Below are positions 1 through 9,393 of a DNA stretch of 64,000 nt, in pieces. Both the position numbers and the translations under genes were made by a program. The stretch is from Xenorhabdus indica (GTDB lineage: Bacteria; Pseudomonadota; Gammaproteobacteria; Enterobacterales; Enterobacteriaceae), in assembly GCF_014467235.1 (NCBI RefSeq), contig NZ_NKHP01000015.1, positions 50,205-114,204 of the forward strand. The letters run 5' to 3'. The notes under the pieces were generated by a model, which searched no databases, was not told where the DNA came from, and saw only the letters and a program-made list of their open reading frames with translations. Numbering within the stretch: the first letter of the stretch is position 1; each line of letters begins with the position of its first letter.

Positions 1-28
1 AGAAGCAACCTGAAAGATGGACGGTATA
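1..28. repeat. Remnant of a dispersed intergenic repeat (right end)
   Basis: The core gcaacctgaaagatg followed by an imperfect gacggtata matches the end of the longer copy at 44045-44084. From memory this is the right end of a palindromic repeat common between genes in Photorhabdus, Xenorhabdus and Yersinia. Only a fragment lies in the window. Confidence 0.5.
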
Positions 29-47
29 AAGCTCTTTTTCATGCAAT

Positions 48-87
48 TCCCGCCATATGTCAAACCTGACACCGGCGGGATTTTTTT
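48..87 (+). terminator. Rho-independent terminator of a gene left of the window
   Basis: Outer stem cccgcc/ggcggg (49-54 with 74-79), a second inner stem tgtca/tgaca, then a run of seven T. The T run is on the plus side only, so it ends a plus-strand gene left of the window, converging on ampE. Confidence 0.75.
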
Positions 88-114
88 ATGTTGCCCCAAA
101 GTGACTGTTCTCAA

Positions 115-969
115 CTAGGCTAACGTCCCATAAATCGTCAACAAGGCAACAATGATCACAATCGTAAATGTCGCTTTTTTCGCGATTTTTACTGCTGCCA
201 GGGGAGTCTCCAAAAGATCCAGATGAGGTTCCTTACTCAATGCAAATTGAGCCAATTGACTGACCACTTTATATTGGGATGTCCGCAAGTCGCTGAGTGA
301 TGCAATCCAGGCAGGTAATGCCTTTTCACCATGTCCCAACAGAGCATAAGCGATACCAGCCAAACGTGCAGGGATCCAATCCAGACAATTTAATAACGCA
401 TCAACACCTGATTGAGCACGTTGTACAGTAGTCCCATATCTTGCTAACCATCCTTGATATGCTCTTAAAAAACCATAACCCATCAAAATTGCCGGGCCAA
501 ATTCCCCCATCACGACTAACCAGAAAATTGGAGCAAGGTAGTAACGGAAATTGATCCAGATTAATGCGTTCTGTATTTCACGCAATCGTTCATCTTTTGT
601 TATATTCGATGGAATTCCTTGTCCCATTGTCAAATGGGTAAGATGGATATTTTGCTGATCTGAATCATCAATACGCACAGCTCGGAGATATTCACGATAG
701 CTATGACGCAAAGAACCCGCACCAACACATAACAAACTAATCATGATGCTCAATAAAATTGCCGGCATACCAAAAACCACTGTACTCAGAACCCCAATGA
801 GCTTCCAGATCAAAAAAATAACCACAAGGGTCATCCCTAAGCTTGCCCACAGTGAATATAATTTTACTCTGGCAAAAAAAGGGGCCAGATAGTGTTCCAA
901 CTGCCAATGGTCTCCCATTTTAAAAATGCGCTCCCATGCCAGTATTAACAATAGGATAAAGAGGGTCAT
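115..969 (-). CDS. ampE: AmpE, inner membrane regulatory protein
   Basis: AmpE is an inner membrane protein of the ampDE operon, linked to signalling between cell wall recycling and beta-lactamase control. Its molecular role is not settled. The 284-residue product has the family's usual length. It begins MTLFILLLILAWERIFK, has hydrophobic segments near residues 1-15, 45-80 and 145-180, and a last one at the C terminus, and contains the conserved NALIWINFRYYLAPIFW and GHGEKALPAW stretches. An upstream in-frame start would add 13 residues. I chose the ATG at 969 because it overlaps the ampD stop by four bases (ATGA) and gives the family N terminus. It is co-transcribed with ampD. Confidence 0.93.
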   Translation of the reverse strand: MTLFILLLILAWERIFKMGDHWQLEHYLAPFFARVKLYSLWASLGMTLVVIFLIWKLIGVLSTVVFGMPAILLSIMISLLCVGAGSLRHSYREYLRAVRIDDSDQQNIHLTHLTMGQGIPSNITKDERLREIQNALIWINFRYYLAPIFWLVVMGEFGPAILMGYGFLRAYQGWLARYGTTVQRAQSGVDALLNCLDWIPARLAGIAYALLGHGEKALPAWIASLSDLRTSQYKVVSQLAQFALSKEPHLDLLETPLAAVKIAKKATFTIVIIVALLTIYGTLA

Positions 970-1517
970 CCAACTCGCTCCTTCAATAATTGCCGATAAT
1001 GTTCCCAATAAAAATAAGGCCCTGGGTCGGTTTTTCTACCCGGTGCGATTTCACTATGCCCTGTAATATTGTTACGAATATCAGGGTATTGTTTGATAAG
1101 TAGCTGAGTGACTTCCACCAACTTAAAATACTGGATTTCAGTGAATGGTTCGTAATCCGTCCCTTCCAACTCAATACCTATTGAAAAATCATTACACGTT
1201 TCACGATCACAATAACAGGAAACACCCGCATGCCAAGCCCTTTTATCGAATGGAACATACTGTACAACTTCACCATCTCGACGGATCAAACAGTGAGCAG
1301 AAACATGCAGTCCTTTTATCTCTTCAAAGAAAGGATCTTCATTGGGATCCAACGTTCCCATAAATAACTGATCAATATACGGCCCACCGAACTTACCGGG
1401 TGGTAAGCTAATATTATGAATGACAAGTAATGATGGGATTTCCCCTTCCGGGCGCAAATCATAATGTGGAGAAGTCACTTTTCTGGCATCATCAATCCAC
1501 CCTTCATTTAACTTCAT
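966..1517 (-). CDS. ampD: AmpD, 1,6-anhydro-N-acetylmuramyl-L-alanine amidase
   Basis: Cytoplasmic zinc amidase that removes the stem peptide from anhydro-muropeptides during peptidoglycan recycling. Its activity keeps the AmpR inducer low where an ampC system exists. The product is 183 residues, the same length as E. coli AmpD. The zinc ligands are visible at H34 (LLVIHNISLPPG), H154 (NITGHSEIAPG) and D164 (KTDPGP). It is the first gene of ampD-ampE, with a four-base overlap. Upstream lies 340 bp without a gene, where many enterics carry nadC. Confidence 0.97.
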   Translation of the reverse strand: MKLNEGWIDDARKVTSPHYDLRPEGEIPSLLVIHNISLPPGKFGGPYIDQLFMGTLDPNEDPFFEEIKGLHVSAHCLIRRDGEVVQYVPFDKRAWHAGVSCYCDRETCNDFSIGIELEGTDYEPFTEIQYFKLVEVTQLLIKQYPDIRNNITGHSEIAPGRKTDPGPYFYWEHYRQLLKERVG

Positions 1518-1857
1518 TCTCTTACTCCATCGAACTGTTTCATCGCTAATTTTTCCACAACATTGGAAGACAACTGCTCAAAGTGTAACAGATTAGTATG
1601 TTAGCATTTTCAATCGAGAGATTTTTTCGCTCTTACTTTCATTTGCGAGCAAGCTCGAAAATTTTCCAGTAAAAAATGTAATCAATAGTTATCTTTTCGA
1701 GCCATTTCCACAAAATTCACTAACATCATTTTCTTTTTTTAAAATATCTCCATCCTTATTAGCACCAACTCATATTAAAAATCATGCATCGCTCTGAAAA
1801 AAATATAGTGGGATATGCAGAAAAACACATAAAAGAAGAAAATAAAAAGGAGATAAT
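1518..1857. other. Divergent intergenic region ampD/ppdD, nadC absent
   Basis: 340 bp without a coding frame. It must carry the ampD and ppdD promoters, but I see no clear sigma-70 pair. In E. coli nadC (quinolinate phosphoribosyltransferase) sits here. No trace of it can be read in any frame. Confidence 0.6.
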
Positions 1858-2280
1858 ATGAATCAGCAAGGATTTACATTAATGGAAGTCATGGTTGTGA
1901 TGGCAATTGTATCTATCCTTGGTGCAATTGGTATTCCCAGTTATCAAGGCTATATTCAAAAGGCAGCATTAACCGATGTACTCCAGGCTATTATACCTTA
2001 TAAGTCTGGAGTTGAAATTTGCCGTTTTGAAACAGAAAGCTACAAAGAGTGCAACACTGGTCATACATCCATTCCATCTGGTCACAATAGCCGTTATATC
2101 AGTACTATAACTGTAAAAATGGGAGAAATAGCTATCGTTGGTAAACAAAATCTCAATGGCCTTAATGCCATCTTAAAACCGATTCAGGATATTAAAACAG
2201 GTATTACACATTGGCAAACGACATGTAATGCCGAAAATGAATCATTAAAAACAAAATGTCAAGAAACACTGAAATTTTAA
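1858..2280 (+). CDS. ppdD: PpdD, type IV major prepilin
   Basis: Structural pilin of the chromosomal type IV pilus-like system. The N terminus MNQQG|FTLMEVMVVMAIVS is a classic class III signal: prepilin peptidase would cut after G5, leaving Phe1 and Glu5 of the mature protein followed by a hydrophobic helix to about residue 30. Two pairs of cysteines lie in the globular part. 140 residues is close to E. coli PpdD. A strong Shine-Dalgarno sequence (aaaggaga) precedes the ATG. hofB and hofC follow on the same strand. The peptidase (gspO/pppA) is not in the window. Confidence 0.93.
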   Translation: MNQQGFTLMEVMVVMAIVSILGAIGIPSYQGYIQKAALTDVLQAIIPYKSGVEICRFETESYKECNTGHTSIPSGHNSRYISTITVKMGEIAIVGKQNLNGLNAILKPIQDIKTGITHWQTTCNAENESLKTKCQETLKF

Positions 2281-2411
2281 CAGTCATTAATTTAATCATT
2301 AGTTAATAATTGAAAAATATAAAAATTCATTTTTATAAAAAATAATATCTTTCCAAGATACTATTTGGACAAAAATCATTAAGCCATTTAAATAGCAAAG
2401 GAATATAATAA

Positions 2412-3953
2412 ATGAAAAATACGGAAAATATTTTAATTGAAAGAAAAATCAAAGAACTCTGCCAAAAACATCAGGCAATTATTATAAAAAGGAATGCTTA
2501 TACTATAACTATTGCCTGTAGCCAATCCCCTAACGAAGAGTTCATTGCTTCACTACGTTTTATTTCTGGTGCAATAATTGATTTTGATATTTGGCCAAAA
2601 GCTAAAATTGAATCTATGTTGACACAAGAAGGACCATTTATACCTTGTACAGAAAGTTACTGTGCTGAAAACGATGAAACAAAAACTTACCGAAGAGAAA
2701 AATTAAGTACTCCAAACAATAATCACAATGATACACAATTCAATGACAGCTATACCGAAGATATTGATACTCCCGTCATTCAGTTAATTAATCAGACAAT
2801 CTCAATCTCTATACAAAAAAGAGCATCAGATATTCATTTTGAACCTTCTCAATACAACTATCGGATACGTATTCGAGTTGATGGTGTGCTGCATTCTATG
2901 TCATCACCCTCTTCTCAAATGAATGCGGGTATTCCTGCTCGCTTAAAAATCATGGCAAAACTTAATATTGCTGAAAAGCGCCAACCGCAAGACGGGCAAT
3001 TTGACTGGAATGATCACAAAACCAGTTATGCAATACGCATATCTACATTACCAACATTGTATGGAGAAAAAATTGTTCTGCGAATTTTAAACACCATACA
3101 CCAATTATCATTGGAACAACTCGGTCTATCTGAGTCCCATTTACAGCTTTTAAAGCAGAAACTTCGTGTACCACAGGGAATGATTGTGGTCACAGGTCCG
3201 ACAGGAAGCGGTAAAACTGTCACATTGTATAGTTGCCTGAAATATTTAAATCAAGCGAAGAAGAATATCTGTAGTGTTGAAGATCCGGTAGAAATTCCTT
3301 TAACGGGCATCAATCAAACACAGGTAAATAACAAAATTGGACTCGATTTCGCTAAAGTCTTACGGGCATTATTGCGGCAAGATCCCGATATCATCATGGT
3401 TGGTGAAATTCGTGATAACGAAACGGCTGAAATATCAATGAAAGCCGCTCAAACAGGCCATTTGGTTTTATCCACTCTGCATACGAATTCCACAATAGAC
3501 ACACTATCTCGCTTGCAAAATCTTGGGGTTTCAGGCTATACCACTGCATCATGTGTAAAATTAATTATTGCCCAACGGTTAGTTCGCAAACTTTGTCCCC
3601 ATTGCCGGCAAAAAACGGAAGAACCTACGATCATACATTTTGAAAACAGAGAAATAAAACAACAAATTACTGTGCAGCAATGGGTGGCAGTCGGCTGTGA
3701 ACACTGTTTTTCTGGTTATTATGGCAGGACAGCCATCTATGAATTTCTCGAAATCAAGCCTGAACTCCAGCAAACTTTATCAGAACAATTTTCTGACAAA
3801 TTTCCTTGTTTGCCCGTCCGACAACAGCAAGCAACTCTTTTCTCTGCTGGATTGGAGTTAGTAGAACAGGGGACAACGACACTGGAAGAGATTTATCAAA
3901 TTACAGGACAAGAGACATATCCAATAGAGATCAAGGCAGAGAGTACAGAATGA
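2412..3953 (+). CDS. hofB: HofB, GspE/PilB-type secretion ATPase
   Basis: Hexameric cytoplasmic ATPase that powers assembly of the PpdD pilus. 513 residues. The Walker A motif GPTGSGKT lies at about residues 262-269. It is followed by the family's Asp box (SVEDPVE), Walker B region (RQDPDIIMVGEIRD) and His box (GHLVLSTLHTN). Near the C terminus are the paired cysteines CPHC and CEHC that bind zinc in GspE/PilB proteins. The N-terminal 100 residues are less conserved. It lies 131 bp after ppdD, and its stop overlaps the hofC start (ATGA). The frame is intact. Confidence 0.93.
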   Translation: MKNTENILIERKIKELCQKHQAIIIKRNAYTITIACSQSPNEEFIASLRFISGAIIDFDIWPKAKIESMLTQEGPFIPCTESYCAENDETKTYRREKLSTPNNNHNDTQFNDSYTEDIDTPVIQLINQTISISIQKRASDIHFEPSQYNYRIRIRVDGVLHSMSSPSSQMNAGIPARLKIMAKLNIAEKRQPQDGQFDWNDHKTSYAIRISTLPTLYGEKIVLRILNTIHQLSLEQLGLSESHLQLLKQKLRVPQGMIVVTGPTGSGKTVTLYSCLKYLNQAKKNICSVEDPVEIPLTGINQTQVNNKIGLDFAKVLRALLRQDPDIIMVGEIRDNETAEISMKAAQTGHLVLSTLHTNSTIDTLSRLQNLGVSGYTTASCVKLIIAQRLVRKLCPHCRQKTEEPTIIHFENREIKQQITVQQWVAVGCEHCFSGYYGRTAIYEFLEIKPELQQTLSEQFSDKFPCLPVRQQQATLFSAGLELVEQGTTTLEEIYQITGQETYPIEIKAESTE

Positions 3954-5149
3954 AAATGGAATATATTTATCAATGGCAAGCGATTAATAAAAAAGGAAAT
4001 ATTATAAGAGGAGAAAGTATTGGCCGAAATAGACACTCTATTTTCCAGTACTTGAGCCAACTTGATTTGCAACCTTATACGATAAAATGTAAAAAATTTA
4101 TTTATTACAGCGAAAAGGAAATTACTTATCGTCTGCATTTCATCCATCAACTAAATACATTACTGACATCAGGTATCCCTTTATTGCAGGGGCTGACTAT
4201 CCTATTACAAGAATGCAAGAACATCATTTGGCGATGTGTATTGACAGATCTTATTCAAAAAATCAGCCAAGGAGAATCATTTTCCACCGCGTTGCAACAC
4301 TATCCCCGATTATTTTCTCGCTTATTTTGCCAAATTATCGCAGTAGGGGAGCAAACCGGCCAACTCGAAACTTGCTGCCAACTACTCATTCATAGATTAG
4401 AACAACAAAATATACTGCATAAAAAGATCCAAAAAGCGTATCGCTATCCTTTGATAGTCGCCTTTATCACAGTACTTGTCATTTTGTTAATGTTAATTGT
4501 CGTCCTGCCCGAATTCAAACAGGTATATTCTGCATTTGATGCCTCACTGCCATTATTAACACAAGGAGTTTTGTCAACCTCTGACTTTCTGACTAACCGG
4601 GGTATACCACTTTTAACAACGATATTAATATTGGTAATCCTCTATTCCTGGTTACGTTTTCGATTCCCTATGTTGCATTCAAAGGAAAAAATGCTTCTTC
4701 TTAAGCTGCCTCTTTTCAGAAAACTCATAATCTACCAGCACACCAGCCAAATATTCCATATTCTGTTTATGACACAGAAAGCAGGTTTGACCTTAACCCG
4801 CGGTCTGGAATGTACACTGAATGCAACACACCATCCTTTATTTATAGCGGGGATAAAAAGCCTTCACCGACAGATTCAGCAAGGGATACCAATGAGTAGT
4901 GCCTTGAAAAGAGAAGACTGTTTTCCGCCATTATGTAAACAATTTGTCATAATTGGTGAAGAATCAGGTGAACTTGACATATTTTTGGGTAATCTAGCGT
5001 TATGGTATCAAGAACAATTTATCAACTATGCTGATAAATTAGTGCAATTACTTGAACCAGTATTAATGCTGATTATGGCAGTGATTGTTGGCTTGCTACT
5101 ACTCGCCATGTACTTGCCTATCTTTCAATTAGGTACTATTTTGGCGTAA
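3950..5149 (+). CDS. hofC: HofC, GspF/PilC-type platform protein
   Basis: Inner membrane platform protein of the type IV pilus/type II secretion family. It anchors the assembly ATPase HofB. 399 residues, starting MKMEYIYQWQAINKKG at the ATG that overlaps the hofB stop by four bases. A longer in-frame start 144 bp upstream lies inside hofB and is rejected. It has two GspF repeats with hydrophobic segments near residues 165-200, 215-245 and 370-399, and the GIPLLQGLTIL and GEESGELD motifs. In E. coli guaC follows between hofC and coaE. Here coaE follows directly. Confidence 0.92.
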   Translation: MKMEYIYQWQAINKKGNIIRGESIGRNRHSIFQYLSQLDLQPYTIKCKKFIYYSEKEITYRLHFIHQLNTLLTSGIPLLQGLTILLQECKNIIWRCVLTDLIQKISQGESFSTALQHYPRLFSRLFCQIIAVGEQTGQLETCCQLLIHRLEQQNILHKKIQKAYRYPLIVAFITVLVILLMLIVVLPEFKQVYSAFDASLPLLTQGVLSTSDFLTNRGIPLLTTILILVILYSWLRFRFPMLHSKEKMLLLKLPLFRKLIIYQHTSQIFHILFMTQKAGLTLTRGLECTLNATHHPLFIAGIKSLHRQIQQGIPMSSALKREDCFPPLCKQFVIIGEESGELDIFLGNLALWYQEQFINYADKLVQLLEPVLMLIMAVIVGLLLLAMYLPIFQLGTILA

Positions 5150-5284
5150 CAGCTTAATTTGCATGTTTTCATTATTTTTTCTCAAGGGGTGTAAAAACTG
5201 GAATTATACATGTTTGTTTATAGCTCATGTGCATCCCTTGAGTTACAATTTGCATATGCTATCAGAAATCTTTTAAGGGATAGA

Positions 5285-5908
5285 ATGAATTATATTGTTG
5301 CACTCACAGGTGGAATTGGTAGCGGTAAGACGACTATCTCTAATGTATTTTCATCCCTTGGTGTCCCGCTTGTTGATGCAGATATTATTGCCAGAGAGGT
5401 TGTTACTCTTGGTTCTCCCGCATTACAAGCAATTTCAGAATACTTTGGCTCCGACATCTTATTACCAGATGGCAGTTTAAACCGCACCGCGCTACGTCAG
5501 AAGATTTTTTCAGCACCAGAAGAGAAACAATGGCTCAACTCACTTCTTCATCCACTAATACATGCAGAAACACAACAGCAATTAAATCAGGTCAGTTATC
5601 CTTATGTTATTTGGGTTGTTCCTCTGTTAATAGAAAACAACTTAACACACTTGGCTGACCGTATCCTGGTTGTTGATGTTCCTCCTGAGATACAAATCAG
5701 CCGGACAATTACACGTGATGGCATCAGCCGTGAACAAGTTGAAAATATTCTGGCTGCGCAAGCCAGCCGTCAAGAACGGCTGGAAAAGGCAGATGATGTC
5801 ATACTTAACGATCAAAAAAAGCAAGATCTCACTGCACGTATAATCGAATTACATCAAAAATATTTGAAACAAGCAGAATTAGTTAGACAGGAAGAACGTA
5901 ATGAATGA
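5285..5908 (+). CDS. coaE: CoaE, dephospho-CoA kinase
   Basis: Last step of coenzyme A synthesis: ATP-dependent phosphorylation of the 3'-OH of dephospho-CoA. 207 residues, against 206 in E. coli. The P loop GGIGSGKTT begins at residue 9, followed by [10 protein letters not shown] and HPLIHAETQ, with [12 protein letters not shown] in the middle. The ATG at 5285 gives [10 protein letters not shown], the family start. An in-frame ATG 75 bp upstream would add 25 unrelated residues. The end overlaps zapD by eight bases, so the two are translationally coupled. Confidence 0.96.
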   Translation: MNYIVALTGGIGSGKTTISNVFSSLGVPLVDADIIAREVVTLGSPALQAISEYFGSDILLPDGSLNRTALRQKIFSAPEEKQWLNSLLHPLIHAETQQQLNQVSYPYVIWVVPLLIENNLTHLADRILVVDVPPEIQISRTITRDGISREQVENILAAQASRQERLEKADDVILNDQKKQDLTARIIELHQKYLKQAELVRQEERNE

Positions 5909-6659
5909 TGAAACCTCCGCTATTATTTTTGAACACCCACTAAATGAGAAAATGCGTTCATGGTTGAGGATTGAGTCTTCACTACAACAACTAGAAAAAC
6001 AGCGTTATCTGGATTCACAAGCAAACAGTCTCGCGTTTTTTCGTACGATTGCTGAATTAATTGAGATATTGGAACGTGGTGAAGTGCGCTCTGAATTATT
6101 AAAGGAACTGGATCGCCAACAAATAAAATTAAAACAATGGCTCAGTGCACCTAATGTGGACACTCCTATGATTCACAAACTGATAGAGCAACTAAAAGAG
6201 CGGAGCCTCGCATTACATCATGCTCCGCGCCTTAGCCAACAAATTAAAGAAGATCGTATTATCAGCATGGTGCGTCAACGGCTCAGCATCCCTGGAGGAT
6301 GTTGCAGTTTTGACTTACCGACATTACATCTGTGGCTACATCTACCACAATCTATCCGGGATGAAACAGTTAAATCCTGGCTAGACAGTTTGTTACCATT
6401 AAAACAAGCATTAGAAAGTATTCTAGGGCTGATACGCCACTCAACGATGTTCTCTGCGCAAATCAGTCATAACGGTTTCTATCAGGGAAACGCCGATGAG
6501 GCAGATCTATTGAGATTAAAATTAGATATTGTGCTGAACTCACTGATTTATCCACAAATCTCCGGCCACAAAACCCGTTTTGCTATCCGTTTCTTACCAA
6601 TGGATAGTGAAAACGGTACTGTGCCTACGCATTTGTCATTTGAATTGGCCTGCTGTTAA
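5901..6659 (+). CDS. zapD: ZapD, FtsZ-associated cell division protein
   Basis: ZapD (formerly YacF) cross-links FtsZ protofilaments and stabilises the Z ring. 252 residues, close to the E. coli length, with a mostly alpha-helical N-terminal half ([15 protein letters not shown]) and a C-terminal beta domain ending [10 protein letters not shown]...LSFELACC. It starts inside the end of coaE with a clear ribosome binding site (aggaag). yacG follows after 33 bp, giving a coaE-zapD-yacG operon as in other enterics. Confidence 0.95.
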   Translation: MNDETSAIIFEHPLNEKMRSWLRIESSLQQLEKQRYLDSQANSLAFFRTIAELIEILERGEVRSELLKELDRQQIKLKQWLSAPNVDTPMIHKLIEQLKERSLALHHAPRLSQQIKEDRIISMVRQRLSIPGGCCSFDLPTLHLWLHLPQSIRDETVKSWLDSLLPLKQALESILGLIRHSTMFSAQISHNGFYQGNADEADLLRLKLDIVLNSLIYPQISGHKTRFAIRFLPMDSENGTVPTHLSFELACC

Positions 6660-6692
6660 TATAATCATCAAACTAAGCAGGAGAGAACTAAA

Positions 6693-6878
6693 ATGTCTGA
6701 AGTATTGACTGTCGCATGCCCGACATGCGGCAAGACAATAATATGGGGTGAAATCAGTCCTCATCGCCCATTTTGCAGTAAACGTTGCCAGTTAATTGAC
6801 TTGGGCGAATGGGCGAATGAAGAAAAGAAAATCCCCAGTCAGGGCGACAGTACAGAAAATGATGACTGGAGTGAATAA
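6693..6878 (+). CDS. yacG: YacG, zinc-binding DNA gyrase inhibitor
   Basis: Small zinc protein that binds GyrB and inhibits gyrase in E. coli. 61 residues. The four ligands are C9, C12, C28 and C32 in CPTCGK and FCSKRCQ. The acidic tail ends ENDDWSE. It is preceded by a strong ribosome binding site (aggagag) and is the last gene of the coaE operon. Confidence 0.93.
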   Translation: MSEVLTVACPTCGKTIIWGEISPHRPFCSKRCQLIDLGEWANEEKKIPSQGDSTENDDWSE

Positions 6879-6948
6879 CCTGATTAGTAATCACATCTTA
6901 TATTTCCGCCTGCATTGGGCGAAAGTGTACGGTGCTTTTCGCTAAAAC

Positions 6949-6989
6949 ATATCACGGTAGTATCGAATCATCTGGCACTACCGCGATAT
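6949..6989. terminator. Hairpin between convergent yacG and mutT
   Basis: Inverted repeat atatcacggtagt / actaccgcgatat with one mismatch and a loop of about 15 nt. There is no long T run on either strand. It probably serves as a bidirectional terminator between the convergent genes. Confidence 0.45.
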
Positions 6990-7003
6990 CTGTTTCAATT
7001 AGT

Positions 7004-7399
7004 TTAACCTTTAGTTAATAGATTGACGATACTGCGGTTTGCTGGTGGAAATTCATCAGCAATTAATTCAGCTTGCGGGATCCAACGATAAGGCTGTCCC
7101 TCTTTACCAAATGGCTCATTCTTCCATTGGTCAACCAAATAAAAGTAAAGGGTAATATTTCTGTCCGAGAATTCATGTATGATAGTTTCCAACAATTCAC
7201 AATGAGTTACCGTGATACCAACTTCCTCTTTTAATTCCCTGATCAAAGCCTGTTCTGGTGTTTCTCCCTGTTCGAGCTTCCCTCCCGGAAATTCCCAAAA
7301 TCCCCCCATGTGTGAATCAGCACGGCGTTGGGTGATAAAAATTTCATCATTGCTATTTTTAATAATTCCTGCCGCAATATGCAGATATTTTTTTTCCAT
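7004..7399 (-). CDS. mutT: MutT, 8-oxo-dGTP diphosphatase
   Basis: Nudix hydrolase that removes 8-oxo-dGTP and prevents A:T to C:G transversions. 131 residues. The Nudix box lies at residues 40-62, with G40, E46, R54-E55, E58-E59 and G61 all present. In E. coli it lies directly after secA. Here it keeps the same strand and direction, but a plus-strand ABC-F gene separates it from secA by about 2 kb, so it must have its own promoter upstream of 7399. Confidence 0.95.
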   Translation of the reverse strand: MEKKYLHIAAGIIKNSNDEIFITQRRADSHMGGFWEFPGGKLEQGETPEQALIRELKEEVGITVTHCELLETIIHEFSDRNITLYFYLVDQWKNEPFGKEGQPYRWIPQAELIADEFPPANRSIVNLLTKG

Positions 7400-7739
7400 A
7401 ATACTTTTCCAGAATAGTCTTTCTTGCAGACCATAATAAAACAGCCTTACGGGAAAAACACAGGATTAATATCACGAGATCTAAGTCACTTCTTATCTCT
7501 TTTTACCAAACCTTCCACAGATAAGAGAGTATTATGTATACAGATACTCAACAGATTTCGAATTACATCATAGTGGTAACCACTACACAACCATAGGTAA
7601 TTATTTGATTTAAATACAATAATAGTAAGATATAACTGTGAGGTAACTTGGGAAATGAACAGAAAAAATTGCAAATAAGGCTCTGCCCAATAATTAAAAA
7701 TAAGCATTTTACATCTTAAAGATTGAGGAAAAATCATTC
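7400..7739. other. Divergent leader region mutT/ABC-F gene
   Basis: 340 bp without a long gene. On the plus strand it holds a perfect palindrome, tagtggt-a-accacta, at 7571-7585, and two micro-ORFs ahead of the ABC-F start: 7534-7596 (20 codons, MYTDTQQISNYIIVVTTTQP) and 7655-7678 (7 codons, MNRKNCK). Both have weak purine-rich sequences in front. Leader peptides of this kind control some ABC-F genes, but that role is inference here. Confidence 0.4.
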
Positions 7740-9329
7740 ATGCAATATGAAGATCAACCATTAATCGAAGCAAGGCAAATAACCTATCAATTTTCTGGTG
7801 AAATCAATCCATTATTTTCTAATATTGATATTTTTTTGCATACAGAACAACACGCTTTAGAGGGCCGTAACGGTATTGGCAAATCTTGGTTAGCATCAAT
7901 ATTGGCACAACAAGTCTCGCCTTCAGAAGGAAATGTAAAACATTTTTGTGATGTCGGTTATTTGTCACAAGGCCTGTCTGCTTTTACCGGCAACGCTGGA
8001 GATATGCTCGGACTGACTAATATTATAAATGCCAATGAGCGCATCCTCGCTGGCGCTGGTGAAACGGTTGATTTTGACATTATGGAGGGAAATTGGGATT
8101 GGCAATTTCAAATCGAATCCTTATTGGCAGAAGGTGAGCTGGCCCCGGAGATATTAAACCAGCCCTTCGATTCACTGAGTGGAGGAGAACAAACTCGTCT
8201 TCGATTGTTGGCACTTAAAAGACGAGGAGCGGGTTTTATGATCCTGGATGAACCAAGTAACCATCTTGATCGACAAGGACGCCTTTGGTTAGCTCAGTGG
8301 CTAACAACATTCAATGGCGGTATTTTGCTGGTGACACATGACACTAAACTATTACAGCATGTGTCAGTTGTTTATGAACTCAGTGGGTTAGGATTATCCC
8401 GTAGTACTGGTGGTTGGGAAACATGGCAGGAGAGTAAAAAACAGCTCCGGTTGGGTATACAACGTGATGTTGACCAGACCAGAAAAAACCTCAAGCAAGC
8501 TTTGCGCGATAAGCAAAGAGATCGGGAAAAAACTGATAAAAGGCAAAGTCAGGGTAAGCAGCGTAGGGAAAATGCCAACCAAGCTAAACTCCTTCTTGAT
8601 TATTCACTTGGACGCTCAGAAGTCACGTTATCACGGATAGCAAAACAGAATGAAGAGAGATTGCAACGCAGCTCTTCATTAGCCGCTGAAGCCAGTGCAA
8701 AACTGGAAATTATCGATCCACTGTCAATCGCTGTTGCAATACCACAAGCAGCAACTTCTCCGTTGCTTTATTTACAAGATGTCATTTTGCCCTTTGGTTC
8801 CGACTCCTCTATTAGTTTAACCATAAATAATGGTGATCGTCTCGCTATTACTGGCAAAAATGGTAGCGGAAAATCGACCTTATTAAAGGTAATGGCAGGG
8901 CTATTAGCACCAAGAAAAGGTATCTGCCGAGTAACTTCTTCACATAATCTGATGGATCAGCACTTTTCATTTCTGGATAAGACACAGTCAGCTCTGTATA
9001 ACTTTCAATTACAGTCACCAGGCTGGACTGAAGATCGTTACCGTACTCGGCTGGCACAACTACGTATGCGTGGAGAAGAAGCATTAAAACCTGTCAGTTA
9101 TCTGAGCGGAGGTGAACAACTTAAGGTAGCTCTTGCTTGCCTATTTTGTGGGCCTTCCGCACCAGCCTTGCTGCTGTTGGATGAGCCGGATAATCATCTG
9201 GATATTGAGTCACGAGAATTACTTCAACAAGCATTGCATGATTATACTGGTGCCATGATATTGATTTCCCATGACGACCAATTTCTTAAGGCTGTTGGCA
9301 ATATGCAAGAATTGATACTGGGGAAATAA
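7740..9329 (+). CDS. ABC-F family ATPase (ribosome-associated type)
   Basis: Two ATP-binding cassettes in one soluble chain of 529 residues, with no membrane segments, the ABC-F layout. Members act on the ribosome, and some protect against antibiotics. Cassette 1 has Walker A GRNGIGKS at residues 42-49, signature LSGGEQ near 146 and Walker B MILDEPSNHLD. Cassette 2 has GKNGSGKST near 371, LSGGEQ near 454 and LLLLDEPDNHLD. Between them lies a charged linker (about 230-310) rich in Lys, Arg and Gln. I cannot assign it to EttA, Uup, YbiT or YheS. It interrupts the usual secA-mutT order in the opposite direction and has a 340-bp leader, which suggests insertion of a separately regulated gene. Confidence 0.85.
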   Translation: MQYEDQPLIEARQITYQFSGEINPLFSNIDIFLHTEQHALEGRNGIGKSWLASILAQQVSPSEGNVKHFCDVGYLSQGLSAFTGNAGDMLGLTNIINANERILAGAGETVDFDIMEGNWDWQFQIESLLAEGELAPEILNQPFDSLSGGEQTRLRLLALKRRGAGFMILDEPSNHLDRQGRLWLAQWLTTFNGGILLVTHDTKLLQHVSVVYELSGLGLSRSTGGWETWQESKKQLRLGIQRDVDQTRKNLKQALRDKQRDREKTDKRQSQGKQRRENANQAKLLLDYSLGRSEVTLSRIAKQNEERLQRSSSLAAEASAKLEIIDPLSIAVAIPQAATSPLLYLQDVILPFGSDSSISLTINNGDRLAITGKNGSGKSTLLKVMAGLLAPRKGICRVTSSHNLMDQHFSFLDKTQSALYNFQLQSPGWTEDRYRTRLAQLRMRGEEALKPVSYLSGGEQLKVALACLFCGPSAPALLLLDEPDNHLDIESRELLQQALHDYTGAMILISHDDQFLKAVGNMQELILGK

Positions 9330-9350
9330 GTTCTTAAAGTTGAGCAAAGT

Positions 9351-9375
9351 AGCCAGCGATGAAATATCGCTGGCT
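9351..9375. terminator. Hairpin between convergent ABC-F gene and secA
   Basis: Perfect 9-bp stem agccagcga/tcgctggct with a 7-nt loop, followed on the plus strand by gttta. It lies between the two stop codons and is likely a bidirectional terminator. Confidence 0.6.
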
Positions 9376-9393
9376 GTTTATGACTAATTTTAA

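Noticed and set aside
1640..1680. Hairpin cgag-caag-ctcg before ppdD
   Set aside because: A 4-bp stem is too short to support a function.
3806..3949. 48-residue N-terminal extension of HofC
   Set aside because: Lies wholly inside hofB. The ATG overlapping the hofB stop gives the family N terminus.
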